DNA of 64,000 bases. Origin: Firmicutes bacterium FC7. GTDB lineage: Bacteria > Bacillota > Clostridia > Tissierellales > Tissierellaceae. Location: assembly GCA_022760735.1 (NCBI GenBank), contig JAKELU010000001.1, positions 64,383 to 128,382 on the forward strand. The letters are read 5' to 3'. Of the stretch, positions 44,701-51,593 are shown piece by piece (within the stretch, counting starts at the first letter, position 1; each line of letters opens with the position of its first letter). A program made the position numbers and the translations under genes. The notes beneath the pieces were generated by a model. That model saw only the letters and a list, made by a program, of their open reading frames with translations, did no database searches and had not been told where the DNA came from.

Positions 44701-45451
44701 CCTTTATGGCTTCTTCGAATATTTCTTTATATTTCCCATCTTCGATTTGAATGTCTGTTATTTCTGTCATGAATGTAGTATGTCTACAATGGTCTGACCA
44801 ATAAGTATCTATTACTCTGAGTTCTGCTATGCTTGGATCTCTATTCTCAGACTTGAAGTATGATTGACAGAATAATAGGTCTTCCATATCCATTCCAAGA
44901 CCTTTTTGATTTTTTAAATCCATAACTTCATATTCAGACATATTTATAAATCCGCTTATGATTTCTACATCCTTTGCTGCTTCATCTATAGTGCTATCAT
45001 CAACGTAATCTAGATCAATTTCTCTATACTCTATAGGGTTGATATAATAGGTCTTAATTTTTTCAAATTCTTCATCACTTACATTACTTAATACAATTAT
45101 TTTGGAGTGTTTTACTTCTATATCATCAAAGTTTAAAAATTTCTTTATAATCTCATTTGTTGAATCTTCTCTTTGATTAAACTGTCCCTTGTGTGCTTCA
45201 AATCTAAATGCCTTTTCATTTTCTCCTAATGTTAGAACTGTATATAGCAAATCTGTATATGGTTCATATAGTACCTTTTCTATAATTTTCTTTGTTTCAT
45301 TTTCATTTGCATTCTTTATATCATATACGTTTATTACTCTGACTTTTTCTAAGTTGGAGATACCTAAATAATTTTTAAAATCATCTAAATAATTTTTAGC
45401 TTCAACATTAAACAATTCTTTTTTTTCTATAAAAACTCTTGTATTCTCCAT
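41768..45451 (-). CDS. purL: Single-chain FGAM synthase (clade II PurL) with a dead-looking glutaminase domain
   Basis: A 1227-residue PurL-PurQ-like fusion of the clostridial/streptococcal clade II type. The synthetase half is intact: YWSDHCRHTTF, FKNETHNHPTEMEPFGGAAT, GIRDPLSGRA, FGAGGVAVAVGELAD and SIGGKDSMSGSF. The C-terminal GATase domain (about residues 985-1170) keeps its overall shape but not its catalysis. The usual PGTNCEYD is TGTHGEYD. The nucleophile motif GICNGFQ is GIGEGAL (Cys replaced by Gly1089). The catalytic His-x-Glu segment SHGEG is ATKEG (His replaced by Thr1146, Glu kept). It should still make FGAM from FGAR and ATP using ammonia. Its leader holds a ykkC-type riboswitch and terminator. 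Confidence 0.94.
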   Translation of the reverse strand: MENTRVFIEKKELFNVEAKNYLDDFKNYLGISNLEKVRVINVYDIKNANENETKKIIEKVLYEPYTDLLYTVLTLGENEKAFRFEAHKGQFNQREDSTNEIIKKFLNFDDIEVKHSKIIVLSNVSDEEFEKIKTYYINPIEYREIDLDYVDDSTIDEAAKDVEIISGFINMSEYEVMDLKNQKGLGMDMEDLLFCQSYFKSENRDPSIAELRVIDTYWSDHCRHTTFMTEITDIQIEDGKYKEIFEEAIKEYLKSKKYVYEDKERATSLMDLATINMKEIKKKGLLDDKEETDEVNAASIVIDVDVNGKNEKYLLMFKNETHNHPTEMEPFGGAATCLGGGIRDPLSGRAYVYQAMRITGAADPRQKFEDTLKGKLPQRKITQTAMEGYSSYGNQIGATSGYIKEFYDEGFVAKRMELGALVAAAPKDWVVRGKSEPTDLILLVGGRTGRDGLGAAVGSSKVQTEKSLEKSGAEVQKGNPVLERKIVRLFRNPNATKLIKKCNDFGAGGVAVAVGELADSLYIDLNKVPLKYEGLDGAEIALSESQERMAVVIDKENLDEFMSLVKAEDLEATVIAQVTDTNRLQMVWQGKMIIDIDREFLNTNGIRKKAKVNIAMPNDEMYLINDPCHVQNKGLKEAFIENIKELNVASQKGLVERFDNTIGSGTVLMQLGGKEMVTPQEGMVAKIPVPEGETTTCSMMTYGYDPKLAKWSTFHGGYYAVIESIAKIVALGGDYRKVRLTFQEYFERLGDNPTKWGKPFASLLGAFLVQKNLDIPSIGGKDSMSGSFGSVNVPPSLLSFAVSYDKVDNIVSKEFKEVGSNIVMVNLHIDDNGLVNFEQLKKNYIRINELIDKKKVLASSSITFGGIAKSIAEMTLGNKIGCEIEESIVDKLYKPLYGSIILEISNRENIEEIFEGIDYSLIGRTIAKEQIEIKDEIIGLDELLVQWEEPLKEVFPTDRKAFEQTEIRPYTKGTIIKKQRAIVKPKVIIPIFTGTHGEYDMARSFEKAGAEVETYVFKSLTKDNIEESYKILAEKIKNSQILGLPHGQIYGDEPEAGGKLLNIIFNNPYIKESLDELLENRDGLILGIGEGALGLIKAGLLQSPYITNNIDGKFISTMVDVKVVSNLSPWMNEMEVGEVYTVPIATKEGRILLGNSADELLINGQLVTQFVSTNPTGSDMAVESFTSKDGRILGTITSIDRMGEGVYKNVKIKGRHKIFESGVKYFV

Positions 45452-45460
45452 TTTATCCTC

Positions 45461-45512
45461 CTTAATTTTAAAACCCAGGCGGGTAGGTAAAAGAACCTAC
45501 CCGCCTGGGTTT
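45461..45512 (-). terminator. Riboswitch-linked terminator in the purL leader
   Basis: A perfect 18-base stem (45471-45488 and 45495-45512, core CCCAGGCGGGTAGG) with a six-base loop. On the minus strand it is followed by TTTTAAAA and then the purL ribosome site. Its upstream arm joins the 3' end of the aptamer, as in ykkC-family expression platforms. Confidence 0.85.
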
Positions 45513-45618
45513 TTCTCCCTTCGGTGTAATACTAAAATAGTATCTGTACCGCTTGGACCAGCAAGCTTTATGCTTCGGAACCCTAGGTACACTTCCATCC
45601 CAACCTTATTATGGGATT
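45513..45618 (-). promoter_or_regulatory. ykkC-family riboswitch (probably PRPP-sensing) before purL
   Basis: On the minus strand the leader contains GTGTACCTAGGGTTCCG, then GCTGGTCCAAGCGGTACA, then TTACACCGAAGGGAGAAAA. CTAGGGTTCCG and GCTGGTCC with closing pairs GTGT/ACAC and GTACC/GGTAC are ykkC hallmarks. An extra 5' hairpin ATCCCA/TGGGAT precedes it. Guanidine-I, ppGpp and PRPP subtypes share this core; the purine context points to PRPP (subtype 2b), which turns purine genes on when PRPP is plentiful. Subtype by eye is not certain. Confidence 0.8.
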
Positions 45619-45633
45619 TTTCCAAGTATCTTA

Positions 45634-46317
45634 TTAATCTAACATTATTCTTTCTAGCTGCAGTGGTTCAATATATGAACCGTCTTTATATGCTCTCATA
45701 TTTCCTCCAGATATTTCATCTATAAGAGCTATGTGGTTATCTTCCCCCACTCTTCCAAATTCAAATTTTATATCATAAAGCTCCAAGCCTTTTTTACTAA
45801 GTTCTTCTTTAACTATACTTCCAATTTTCTTTGTAAGGTCAACTAGTGTATTGTATTCTTCCTTTGTCATTATGCCTAGCATTTCTAAAGCTTCATCAGT
45901 AATCAATGGGTCATTTCTCTCATCGTCCTTTAACGTTACTTCAACATATGCGTCTAATTTTTGACCCTCTTTTGCATACAATCCATATCTTCTTAAAAAA
46001 CTACCAACTGCCCTATAACGACAAATTACTTCTACTCCTTTTCCAAACATCTTAGCAGGCAATACTGTCATTGTTGCATTTTCTATATCTGAACTAACAT
46101 AATGCGTTGGAATATCTAGGTCATTTAGCTTTTCAAAAAAGTATTTAGTTAATTTTAAACCTGATTTACCAATACCTTCTATACTTAACCCAACAGTATT
46201 TGCTCCTGGATCAAATACTCCATTCTCACCAGTAACATCATCTTTAAACTTAAGTAGAAAATTCCCATCTTCTAATGCATATACATTCTTAGTTTTGCCT
46301 GTGTACACTAATTTCAT
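45634..46317 (-). CDS. purC: SAICAR synthase
   Basis: A 227-residue enzyme that couples CAIR, aspartate and ATP. It has the start KLVYTGKTKNVYALEDGNFL, the P-loop-like FKDDVTGENG, CRYRAVGSFLRRYG, DPLITDEALEMLGIM, and DIKFEFGR followed by LIDEISGGNMR. It is the first gene of the purine operon, with AAAGGAG upstream and its own ykkC-type leader. A second riboswitch separates it from purL. Confidence 0.97.
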   Translation of the reverse strand: MKLVYTGKTKNVYALEDGNFLLKFKDDVTGENGVFDPGANTVGLSIEGIGKSGLKLTKYFFEKLNDLDIPTHYVSSDIENATMTVLPAKMFGKGVEVICRYRAVGSFLRRYGLYAKEGQKLDAYVEVTLKDDERNDPLITDEALEMLGIMTKEEYNTLVDLTKKIGSIVKEELSKKGLELYDIKFEFGRVGEDNHIALIDEISGGNMRAYKDGSYIEPLQLERIMLD

Positions 46318-46343
46318 TTTTTCGCTCCTTTTATTTTCTTATT

Positions 46344-46397
46344 TAAAAACAAATATAGCCCAGTCGGGTAGGTAAGCGAAACCTACCCGACTGGGCT
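46344..46397 (-). terminator. Riboswitch-linked terminator in the purC leader
   Basis: A perfect 17-base stem (46357-46373 and 46381-46397, core GCCCAGTCGGGTAGG) with a seven-base loop. On the minus strand it is followed by ATATTTGTTTTTAAAT. It closely resembles the purL terminator and lies 27 bases before the purC ATG. Confidence 0.85.
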
Positions 46398-46540
46398 TTT
46401 ATCCCTTCGGTGTAATACCATAATAGTATCTGTGCCGCTTGGACCAGCAAGCATCAAAACTTCGGAACCCTAGGCACACTTTCGCTCATAGCCAAATGAT
46501 TTACGGTCATTAGGTAGAAACATCCCAACCTTATTATGGG
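46398..46540 (-). promoter_or_regulatory. ykkC-family riboswitch (probably PRPP-sensing) before purC
   Basis: The minus-strand leader has AGTGTGCCTAGGGTTCCG, GCTGGTCCAAGCGGCACA and TTACACCGAAGGGATAAAA, the same conserved core as the purL copy, with compensating changes (GTGCC/GGCAC here, GTACC/GGTAC there). The 5' hairpin ATCCCA/TGGGAT is also shared. Between it and the aptamer is a ~40-base insertion not found in the purL copy. The paired changes support a real RNA structure. Confidence 0.82.
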
Positions 46541-46574
46541 ATTTATATGAGCTAATATTCATCTTTACACTTTG

Positions 46575-46602
46575 ATATTAACACAAATTTTTTGTAAGTC
46601 AA
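46575..46602 (-). promoter_or_regulatory. Promoter of the purine operon
   Basis: On the minus strand TTGACT (46597-46602), 16 bases, TAATAT (46575-46580). It starts the purC leader about 30 bases before the first hairpin. No PurR-type box was recognised here. Confidence 0.6.
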
Positions 46603-46699
46603 GACAAAAAATATTATTTTACATGTAATTAACATTTGGATATACAAATTTCGCATCGTTATGCTATTATGGTTTTAAGTGAGGAAAGGAGCTGATTTG

Positions 46700-47596
46700 A
46701 TGAAGTTTGTTTCTTATATTTTCGATAATATTGAATCATATGGTATAGTTTCGGAAAACGATAATTCAGTAATTCCTATGAATTTAATACTAGAAAAAAT
46801 TAACAAAGAAGTTCCAGTTAATTTATTAAATTTTATAGAAAAATATTCTAATGATATCAATGATGAAATTCTTAGTACCCTAGAGGAAAACCAATTTAAA
46901 GGAATCGAAATTGATAAGATAAAAATTGCTGCACCTATACCTAATCCTAGAAGAAATGTATTTTGCCTTGGAAAAAATTATGCTGAACATGCTTTAGAAG
47001 TTAAAAGTCTACCAAGTGGAAATGCTGCCATCCCTGAGTATCCAATTTATTTCACAAAGGTAGCTGATCCAGCAATTGGACATATGGATAAGGTAATTAT
47101 TCCAAAAGGATATACTGAAAAAATAGATTATGAAGTGGAGTTAGCAATAATTATTGGAAAGGATGGAAAGGACATTTCGCCAGATGCAGCTGAGGATTAT
47201 ATTTTTGGCTATACCATTGCAAATGATATCTCAGCAAGAGATATACAAGTTAAACATATTCAGTGGTTTAAAGGTAAAAGCCTAGATACTTTTACCCCAA
47301 TGGGGCCTTATATCGTTGATAAGTCTGAAATTAAGTTCCCTGTAAAACTTGATATTAGCTGTAAAGTAAATGATGAATTAAGACAAAATTCTAATACTAG
47401 ACATTTAATCTTTGATATACCGTATATAATCTCAGACCTTTCAAGAGGACTTACCCTTAGAGCTGGAGATATAATTCTTACAGGTACTCCATCAGGCGTT
47501 GGAATAGGCTTCGAACCACATAAGTACTTAAAATCAGGGGATATTGTTGAATGTAGTATAGAGAAGATCGGTACCTTAGTAAATTTTATTGAGTAA
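46700..47596 (+). CDS. Fumarylacetoacetate hydrolase family protein
   Basis: A 298-residue FAH-family enzyme; the ATG at 46700 is eight bases after AAAGGAG, and the in-frame GTG upstream at 46679 precedes that site. The C-terminal core holds CLGKNYAEHALEV, PIYFTKVADPAIGH, DYEVELAIIIGK with the metal-binding Glu residues, YTIANDISARDIQ and LTGTPSGVGIGF. Members include acylpyruvate hydrolases, 5-oxopent-3-ene tricarboxylate decarboxylases and oxaloacetate decarboxylases, so the reaction cannot be named. It is divergent from the purine operon. Confidence 0.88.
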   Translation: MKFVSYIFDNIESYGIVSENDNSVIPMNLILEKINKEVPVNLLNFIEKYSNDINDEILSTLEENQFKGIEIDKIKIAAPIPNPRRNVFCLGKNYAEHALEVKSLPSGNAAIPEYPIYFTKVADPAIGHMDKVIIPKGYTEKIDYEVELAIIIGKDGKDISPDAAEDYIFGYTIANDISARDIQVKHIQWFKGKSLDTFTPMGPYIVDKSEIKFPVKLDISCKVNDELRQNSNTRHLIFDIPYIISDLSRGLTLRAGDIILTGTPSGVGIGFEPHKYLKSGDIVECSIEKIGTLVNFIE

Positions 47597-47604
47597 AAAA
47601 GAAA

Positions 47605-47640
47605 AGGACATATTCAAATGAATATGTCCTAAGTTTATTT
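47605..47640 (+). terminator. Terminator of the FAH-family gene
   Basis: Perfect 12-base arms AGGACATATTCA (47605-47616 and 47619-47630), followed by AAGTTTATTT. The spacer from 47640 to 47830 is AT-rich; I see no gene in it. Confidence 0.7.
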
Positions 47641-47849
47641 ATCTTGCAGCTTTTAACAGTGCAATATACTAATTATTTTTTGCTGTAACTATTTCTATGA
47701 TTTCAGCTTTAAGCTTAAAATCAAAAATTACTTGAGATGTAACCTGTTTGTCACCTAAATTTCATAAAACTTATATATAATTAAGCTAAGATATCTCCTA
47801 CTACATGGGTGTTATCATTACTTGAATTAATCAGGGAAAGGAGAAATTT

Positions 47850-49382
47850 ATGAGCAAGAAATCAATACTTATATTGGTACTTATGATAATTTCAAGTATG
47901 CTTATATACGGCTGTGAAATAGCCCCTAAAGATATAGTACCTTCAACTATGCCATTAGAAGATTCAATTAAGGAAATAATTCGTTCAAAAGGTGAAGGGT
48001 ATGATTTTCTACAAGATGAACTTTTTATAAGAAAAATAAATGAGCTTGGCATAGAACATGATTTTACTCTTGGAAACTTAGATGAAGACAATATCCCTGA
48101 ACTAGTAGTGTTTGTAGAAAGAAACCCACAAGACACTAGTGATAAAGGTAAGCTTGAAGTCTATAAATTTTCAGGTGAACGATATGAAGTATTAGATAGT
48201 GTTGAAATGAATTATGATAATTCCAACTATCTGCTTGTAGTTGGAAAGATCTCAGAAAATCAAAATGGAATTTTATTAAGCAATCAAGTAGGTGGAAATG
48301 CTGGTGTTACCTATGGATATATACTTGAAAATAGCAAGTTAAAAAGCATATTAAATGACAAGAAGCTTTCCCTTGTATCCATAGCCCCTAAAAATGAAAT
48401 TAAGGATATAGATGAGGATGGCATACTAGAATTCAGTATATATACTATAGACCCAGAAACGGAAGATACAAATCCTGAAACGGCAGATAAAATGATCCTT
48501 TGGTATAAATGGGATGGGAAAGATAGTGGTGAGCTAATTCAGATAGATAGATTTTCTGATGCAGCTATAGTTAATGAGGTTAATACTGAATCAATAGAAG
48601 CATATAATGACTTAAACCTTTCTCATTTAATAGGACATAAAGATGAATACAATAGATATGAACTAACTGACATAATTAAAAACCTTATAGAAGTTCTGGA
48701 TAGCTCTAAGGAAAATCTAAGTATTGAATTGAATAACTTATATATCAAGTATCAAGAAGGTAATAACTTTGATTATTTGAATAATAAATATGGATTATCA
48801 TTAGATAGGTTGAATGATATTGACTATCTAAATAGAGAAAAAGTATTACAATCGGAACCTGATTTAAAGAGTAACTTGATTGACTCTTTGAATAAGGGAT
48901 ACAGAATTCAAAGTGCAGAGGGCTCATACTTTTATGAAATAGATTATCAAAAAATTATTCAGGTCTTTGGTGATTACTTAACCAAGGAATATAGGGATTA
49001 TTTAAAAATAAAAGCAAAAATGGTTAACAGCCCTATTTTAGCAGATGGTGCTCTTATTGTCACAAGGGACAAAATAGCTGAAAGAATAGTTGAAATTGAG
49101 AATTTTAGATTAACATATCCGTATTCTAATTTTATTGACGAGATAAATAATATATATTCTTTTTATGTTTCTAATTTTATATATGGAAATGTGAATACTC
49201 CAAATTTCGAAAGCAACAATAAATATAATGAAGGTAGCATAGCAGTATTTCAGGATACTATAAATAAATATCCTCATACTCATTTTGCAGATATCCTTAA
49301 AAATACAATTAATCTACTAAACGCTAACTTAAATATTCTAACTGATGACATTAAAGAAAAAATAAATAATTCAATAATTTAG
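47850..49382 (+). CDS. Lipoprotein of unknown function with Asp-rich calcium-loop-like repeats
   Basis: A 510-residue protein with lipoprotein signal (residues 1-22, lipobox LIYGC). Residues about 60-215 contain two Asp-rich segments, LDEDNIPELVVF and IDEDGILEFSIY, similar to the loops of FG-GAP or VCBS beta-propeller repeats. The second half (about 250-510) is helical with no motif I know. AAAGGAG precedes the ATG. It lies 65 bases upstream of a DUF2935 gene. The function is not assignable; location outside the membrane is well supported. Confidence 0.7.
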   Translation: MSKKSILILVLMIISSMLIYGCEIAPKDIVPSTMPLEDSIKEIIRSKGEGYDFLQDELFIRKINELGIEHDFTLGNLDEDNIPELVVFVERNPQDTSDKGKLEVYKFSGERYEVLDSVEMNYDNSNYLLVVGKISENQNGILLSNQVGGNAGVTYGYILENSKLKSILNDKKLSLVSIAPKNEIKDIDEDGILEFSIYTIDPETEDTNPETADKMILWYKWDGKDSGELIQIDRFSDAAIVNEVNTESIEAYNDLNLSHLIGHKDEYNRYELTDIIKNLIEVLDSSKENLSIELNNLYIKYQEGNNFDYLNNKYGLSLDRLNDIDYLNREKVLQSEPDLKSNLIDSLNKGYRIQSAEGSYFYEIDYQKIIQVFGDYLTKEYRDYLKIKAKMVNSPILADGALIVTRDKIAERIVEIENFRLTYPYSNFIDEINNIYSFYVSNFIYGNVNTPNFESNNKYNEGSIAVFQDTINKYPHTHFADILKNTINLLNANLNILTDDIKEKINNSII

Positions 49383-49446
49383 AACATATTCCTCTTTCCT
49401 TTTTACTATATATATTAATGTGTAGTGTAAGGAAGGAGGTATTTTT

Positions 49447-50343
49447 TTGTTGCCGAAAGACGCATTAATTCAAAAATCCCTAGAGATAAACCTCTTTTAC
49501 CAAAGAATAATGAAGGAACATCTTTTTTTAATTGAAACTCATTTACCTTGTGTTGAAACAGGCTATATCCTAGAGGCAGATATACTTAAAAAAAGTTTTG
49601 AAGAACTACTATCAGAAACTACAATACTATCAAACGGGATGATAAGTGAAGATGCAATAAATTCAAATGAGTTTGTAACTAAATATACCTTATCAGCAGA
49701 AGAAATCACTTCCAAGTTGACTGGTGCTAGTATAAATACTAAAATCACAGAAGCAGAATTAACCTTAAAACCTGATAAAGATTATGACTACACAGGCTGG
49801 TTTGAAGATACTATATGTAATTTGAATCAAAGATCTAGAAATTTACTCAAAGATGTAATTGAATTTAAGAAGAAATTGCTTTCTTTAGTCCTTACATGTA
49901 AACTAGAACTCATGTTATATCCGGATATGCTAGAACATTTAATTGAAGAAGCAGAAATTTACATGGAAGTATTAGAAGCATTAATCAATAAGGAAATACC
50001 TAAAAAGACTACTTGTGGGGAACTAAACTTCTGGAATCACATAATGGCCGAACACGCTGAATTTATAGATGGCATGTTAGACCCTACTGAAGGAGAACTT
50101 AAGGATGCAGCAAAAGTCTTTACTGATAGATTTGAAAAGTTAGTAAAGGAATGTGTTGACGATGCAAGCAGCAAAATAATTAAAAAGAGCTTAGAAGCGA
50201 CAACGGAAATAAGGGATTATAAAAAGACTGCTACTGAAGGCCTACTTGAATGTAAAATCAAGTCCATAATACCTCCTATACTAGCTGACCACGTACTTCG
50301 AGAGGCAAATCATTATATCAGAATACTTAAAAATAGGAAATAA
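49447..50343 (+). CDS. DUF2935 domain protein, ferritin-like four-helix type
   Basis: A 298-residue helical protein that I recognise as DUF2935: two related halves, each with a His/Glu helix pair, EHLFLIETHLP (residue ~23) and the later FWNHIMAEHAEFIDGML (residue ~197). The repeated E-H...E-x2-H pattern suggests a metal-binding, ferritin-like bundle. The start is TTG at 49447, seven bases after GGAGG; a second TTG follows directly. Function is unknown in the family as far as I know. A strong terminator follows. Confidence 0.78.
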   Translation: MLPKDALIQKSLEINLFYQRIMKEHLFLIETHLPCVETGYILEADILKKSFEELLSETTILSNGMISEDAINSNEFVTKYTLSAEEITSKLTGASINTKITEAELTLKPDKDYDYTGWFEDTICNLNQRSRNLLKDVIEFKKKLLSLVLTCKLELMLYPDMLEHLIEEAEIYMEVLEALINKEIPKKTTCGELNFWNHIMAEHAEFIDGMLDPTEGELKDAAKVFTDRFEKLVKECVDDASSKIIKKSLEATTEIRDYKKTATEGLLECKIKSIIPPILADHVLREANHYIRILKNRK

Positions 50344-50346
50344 TTT

Positions 50347-50374
50347 AAGAGGGGCCTAACCCCTCTTATTTATT
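50347..50374. terminator. Terminator between DUF2935 and the acetyltransferase relic
   Basis: Perfect eight-base arms AAGAGGGG (50347-50354) and CCCCTCTT (50360-50367), followed by ATTTATT. It sits between converging genes. Confidence 0.82.
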
Positions 50375-50920
50375 CCAAATCTTCATTTAATAAAACCATA
50401 TGAATATGGTCCTCCCACTTTCCATTTATCTTTAAGTACTTATAAGCAATTCCCTCATTATAGAAATTAAGTTTTTCAACTACCCTCAAGGAAGCCTTAT
50501 TCTTTGGCATAATATTAGCTTCTATTCTATGAAGCTTTAAGTCCTTAAATGTAATATTTATTACCTTTTCTACCGCCTCTGTCATAAATCCTTTATTAAT
50601 CTCATCCTTATCTAATTTATATCCAAGGTGGCAAGACTGAAAGGGTCCTCTTACAATATTACTTAAGGAAACAGTGCCTATGGTCTTACTCATATCATCT
50701 TTCTTAAAAATCCAAAACCTTAGGGAATTACCTTTATCATCTTTTAAATTCTTCTCGTGATATTGTATAGTATAAAATCATCAGCCTTTACTGCTTCCCA
50801 CTCCTTTAGAAATTCTGCATTTCTAATATAATAATCTAGAACCAAATTTGCATAAGATTTATCAAGAACCTTAAGTATCAATCTTTCAGTTTCATATGGC
50901 ATTCTTCTAAATTCTTCCAT
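50370..50920 (-). pseudogene. GNAT (RimJ/RimL-type) acetyltransferase broken by a frameshift
   Basis: The minus strand starts well (ATG 50920 behind GAAGG; MEEFRRMPYETERLILKVLD, then EFLKEWEAVKADDF) but then meets a stop. The next frame continues as YTIQYHEKNLKDDKGNSLRF and on through a normal GNAT core (HLGYKLDKDEINKGFMTEA, LHRIEANIMPKNKASLRVVE). The shift falls at the run AAAA 50774-50777; one added A would restore a 183-residue frame. RimJ/RimL proteins acetylate N-termini or small molecules. It may be a true pseudogene or a homopolymer error in the assembly. It starts one base after the stop of the repeat protein gene. Confidence 0.85.
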
Positions 50921-50921
50921 G

Positions 50922-51299
50922 TTACACCTTCATTTCATATATTTTATTAATTTCATCTGTTATTAATGATTTTGCTACATACATAGCCTTTATTATATTA
51001 TCAAAACGAGTATAATGAGAGGTACCCTCAGTAAATTTTAGCCGCCCTTTTTCACATTTGCTGATAATTGATGATACAGGATTTAGAGCCTCTATCAACT
51101 CATCTTTTGAATACTTTTCAGTAACGTTTTCACCTTTTATTAATGAGTTTGATATATACATGGCTTTCAACCTATTCTTAAGGAGTGTGTGTTGAGAAGT
51201 TCCCTCTGCAAACTTCAGCTGCATTTTTTCACATTTGCTTATAGTTGAAGATACTACTCTTAAGGCATTTTCTATTTCTTCTCTTGAAAATTTATCCAT
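50922..51299 (-). CDS. Small protein made of two tandem repeats, unknown function
   Basis: A 125-residue protein built from two similar ~60-residue units. The first runs FSREEIENALRVVSSTISKC then LKFAEGTSQHTLLKNRLKAM; the second YSKDELIEALNPVSSIISKC then LKFTEGTSHYTRFDNIIKAM. Each looks like a helical hairpin with a conserved Cys-Glu-Lys and EGTS turn. I do not recognise the family. It has a fair ribosome site and is directly upstream of the broken acetyltransferase gene, with which it was probably cotranscribed. Confidence 0.7.
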   Translation of the reverse strand: MDKFSREEIENALRVVSSTISKCEKMQLKFAEGTSQHTLLKNRLKAMYISNSLIKGENVTEKYSKDELIEALNPVSSIISKCEKGRLKFTEGTSHYTRFDNIIKAMYVAKSLITDEINKIYEMKV

Positions 51300-51589
51300 A
51301 GTTTATCACCTCAAATTCATATCTAAAAAGTTGATAATCACTTATTCTATCATGTTTTTATAATAATCACAATCATTAAAAAGTATAATAAATATAAATA
51401 TATTGATTACATTTTCAATAAATACAAATAACAATAGTAGTATTGAAAAACACCAGATATAATCTGAATAAATTTTATGAATGGTTTTTTTCGTAATTTT
51501 TTGTAAATACCATATTTTAACATATGCTTTATATTAATTAACAATTATATATTAAAAGGCTGATAGAAACGTAATATTTCTACCAGCCT
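51300..51589 (-). terminator. Intergenic stretch with the ABC-F terminator
   Basis: The stem has 13-base arms (51557-51569 and 51577-51589) built on AGGCTGATAGAAA with one mismatch. On the minus strand it runs into TTTTAATAT after the ABC-F stop. The rest of the 294 bases (51300-51550) is very AT-rich; I see no open frame with a ribosome site and no known RNA motif there. Confidence 0.78.
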
Positions 51590-51593
51590 AACT

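Noticed and set aside
45471-45512. CCGCCTGGG in the purL leader, resembling the 3' part of the ZTP riboswitch
   Set aside because: It belongs to a perfect 18-bp terminator stem after a ykkC-type aptamer, and the other conserved half of the ZTP motif is absent.
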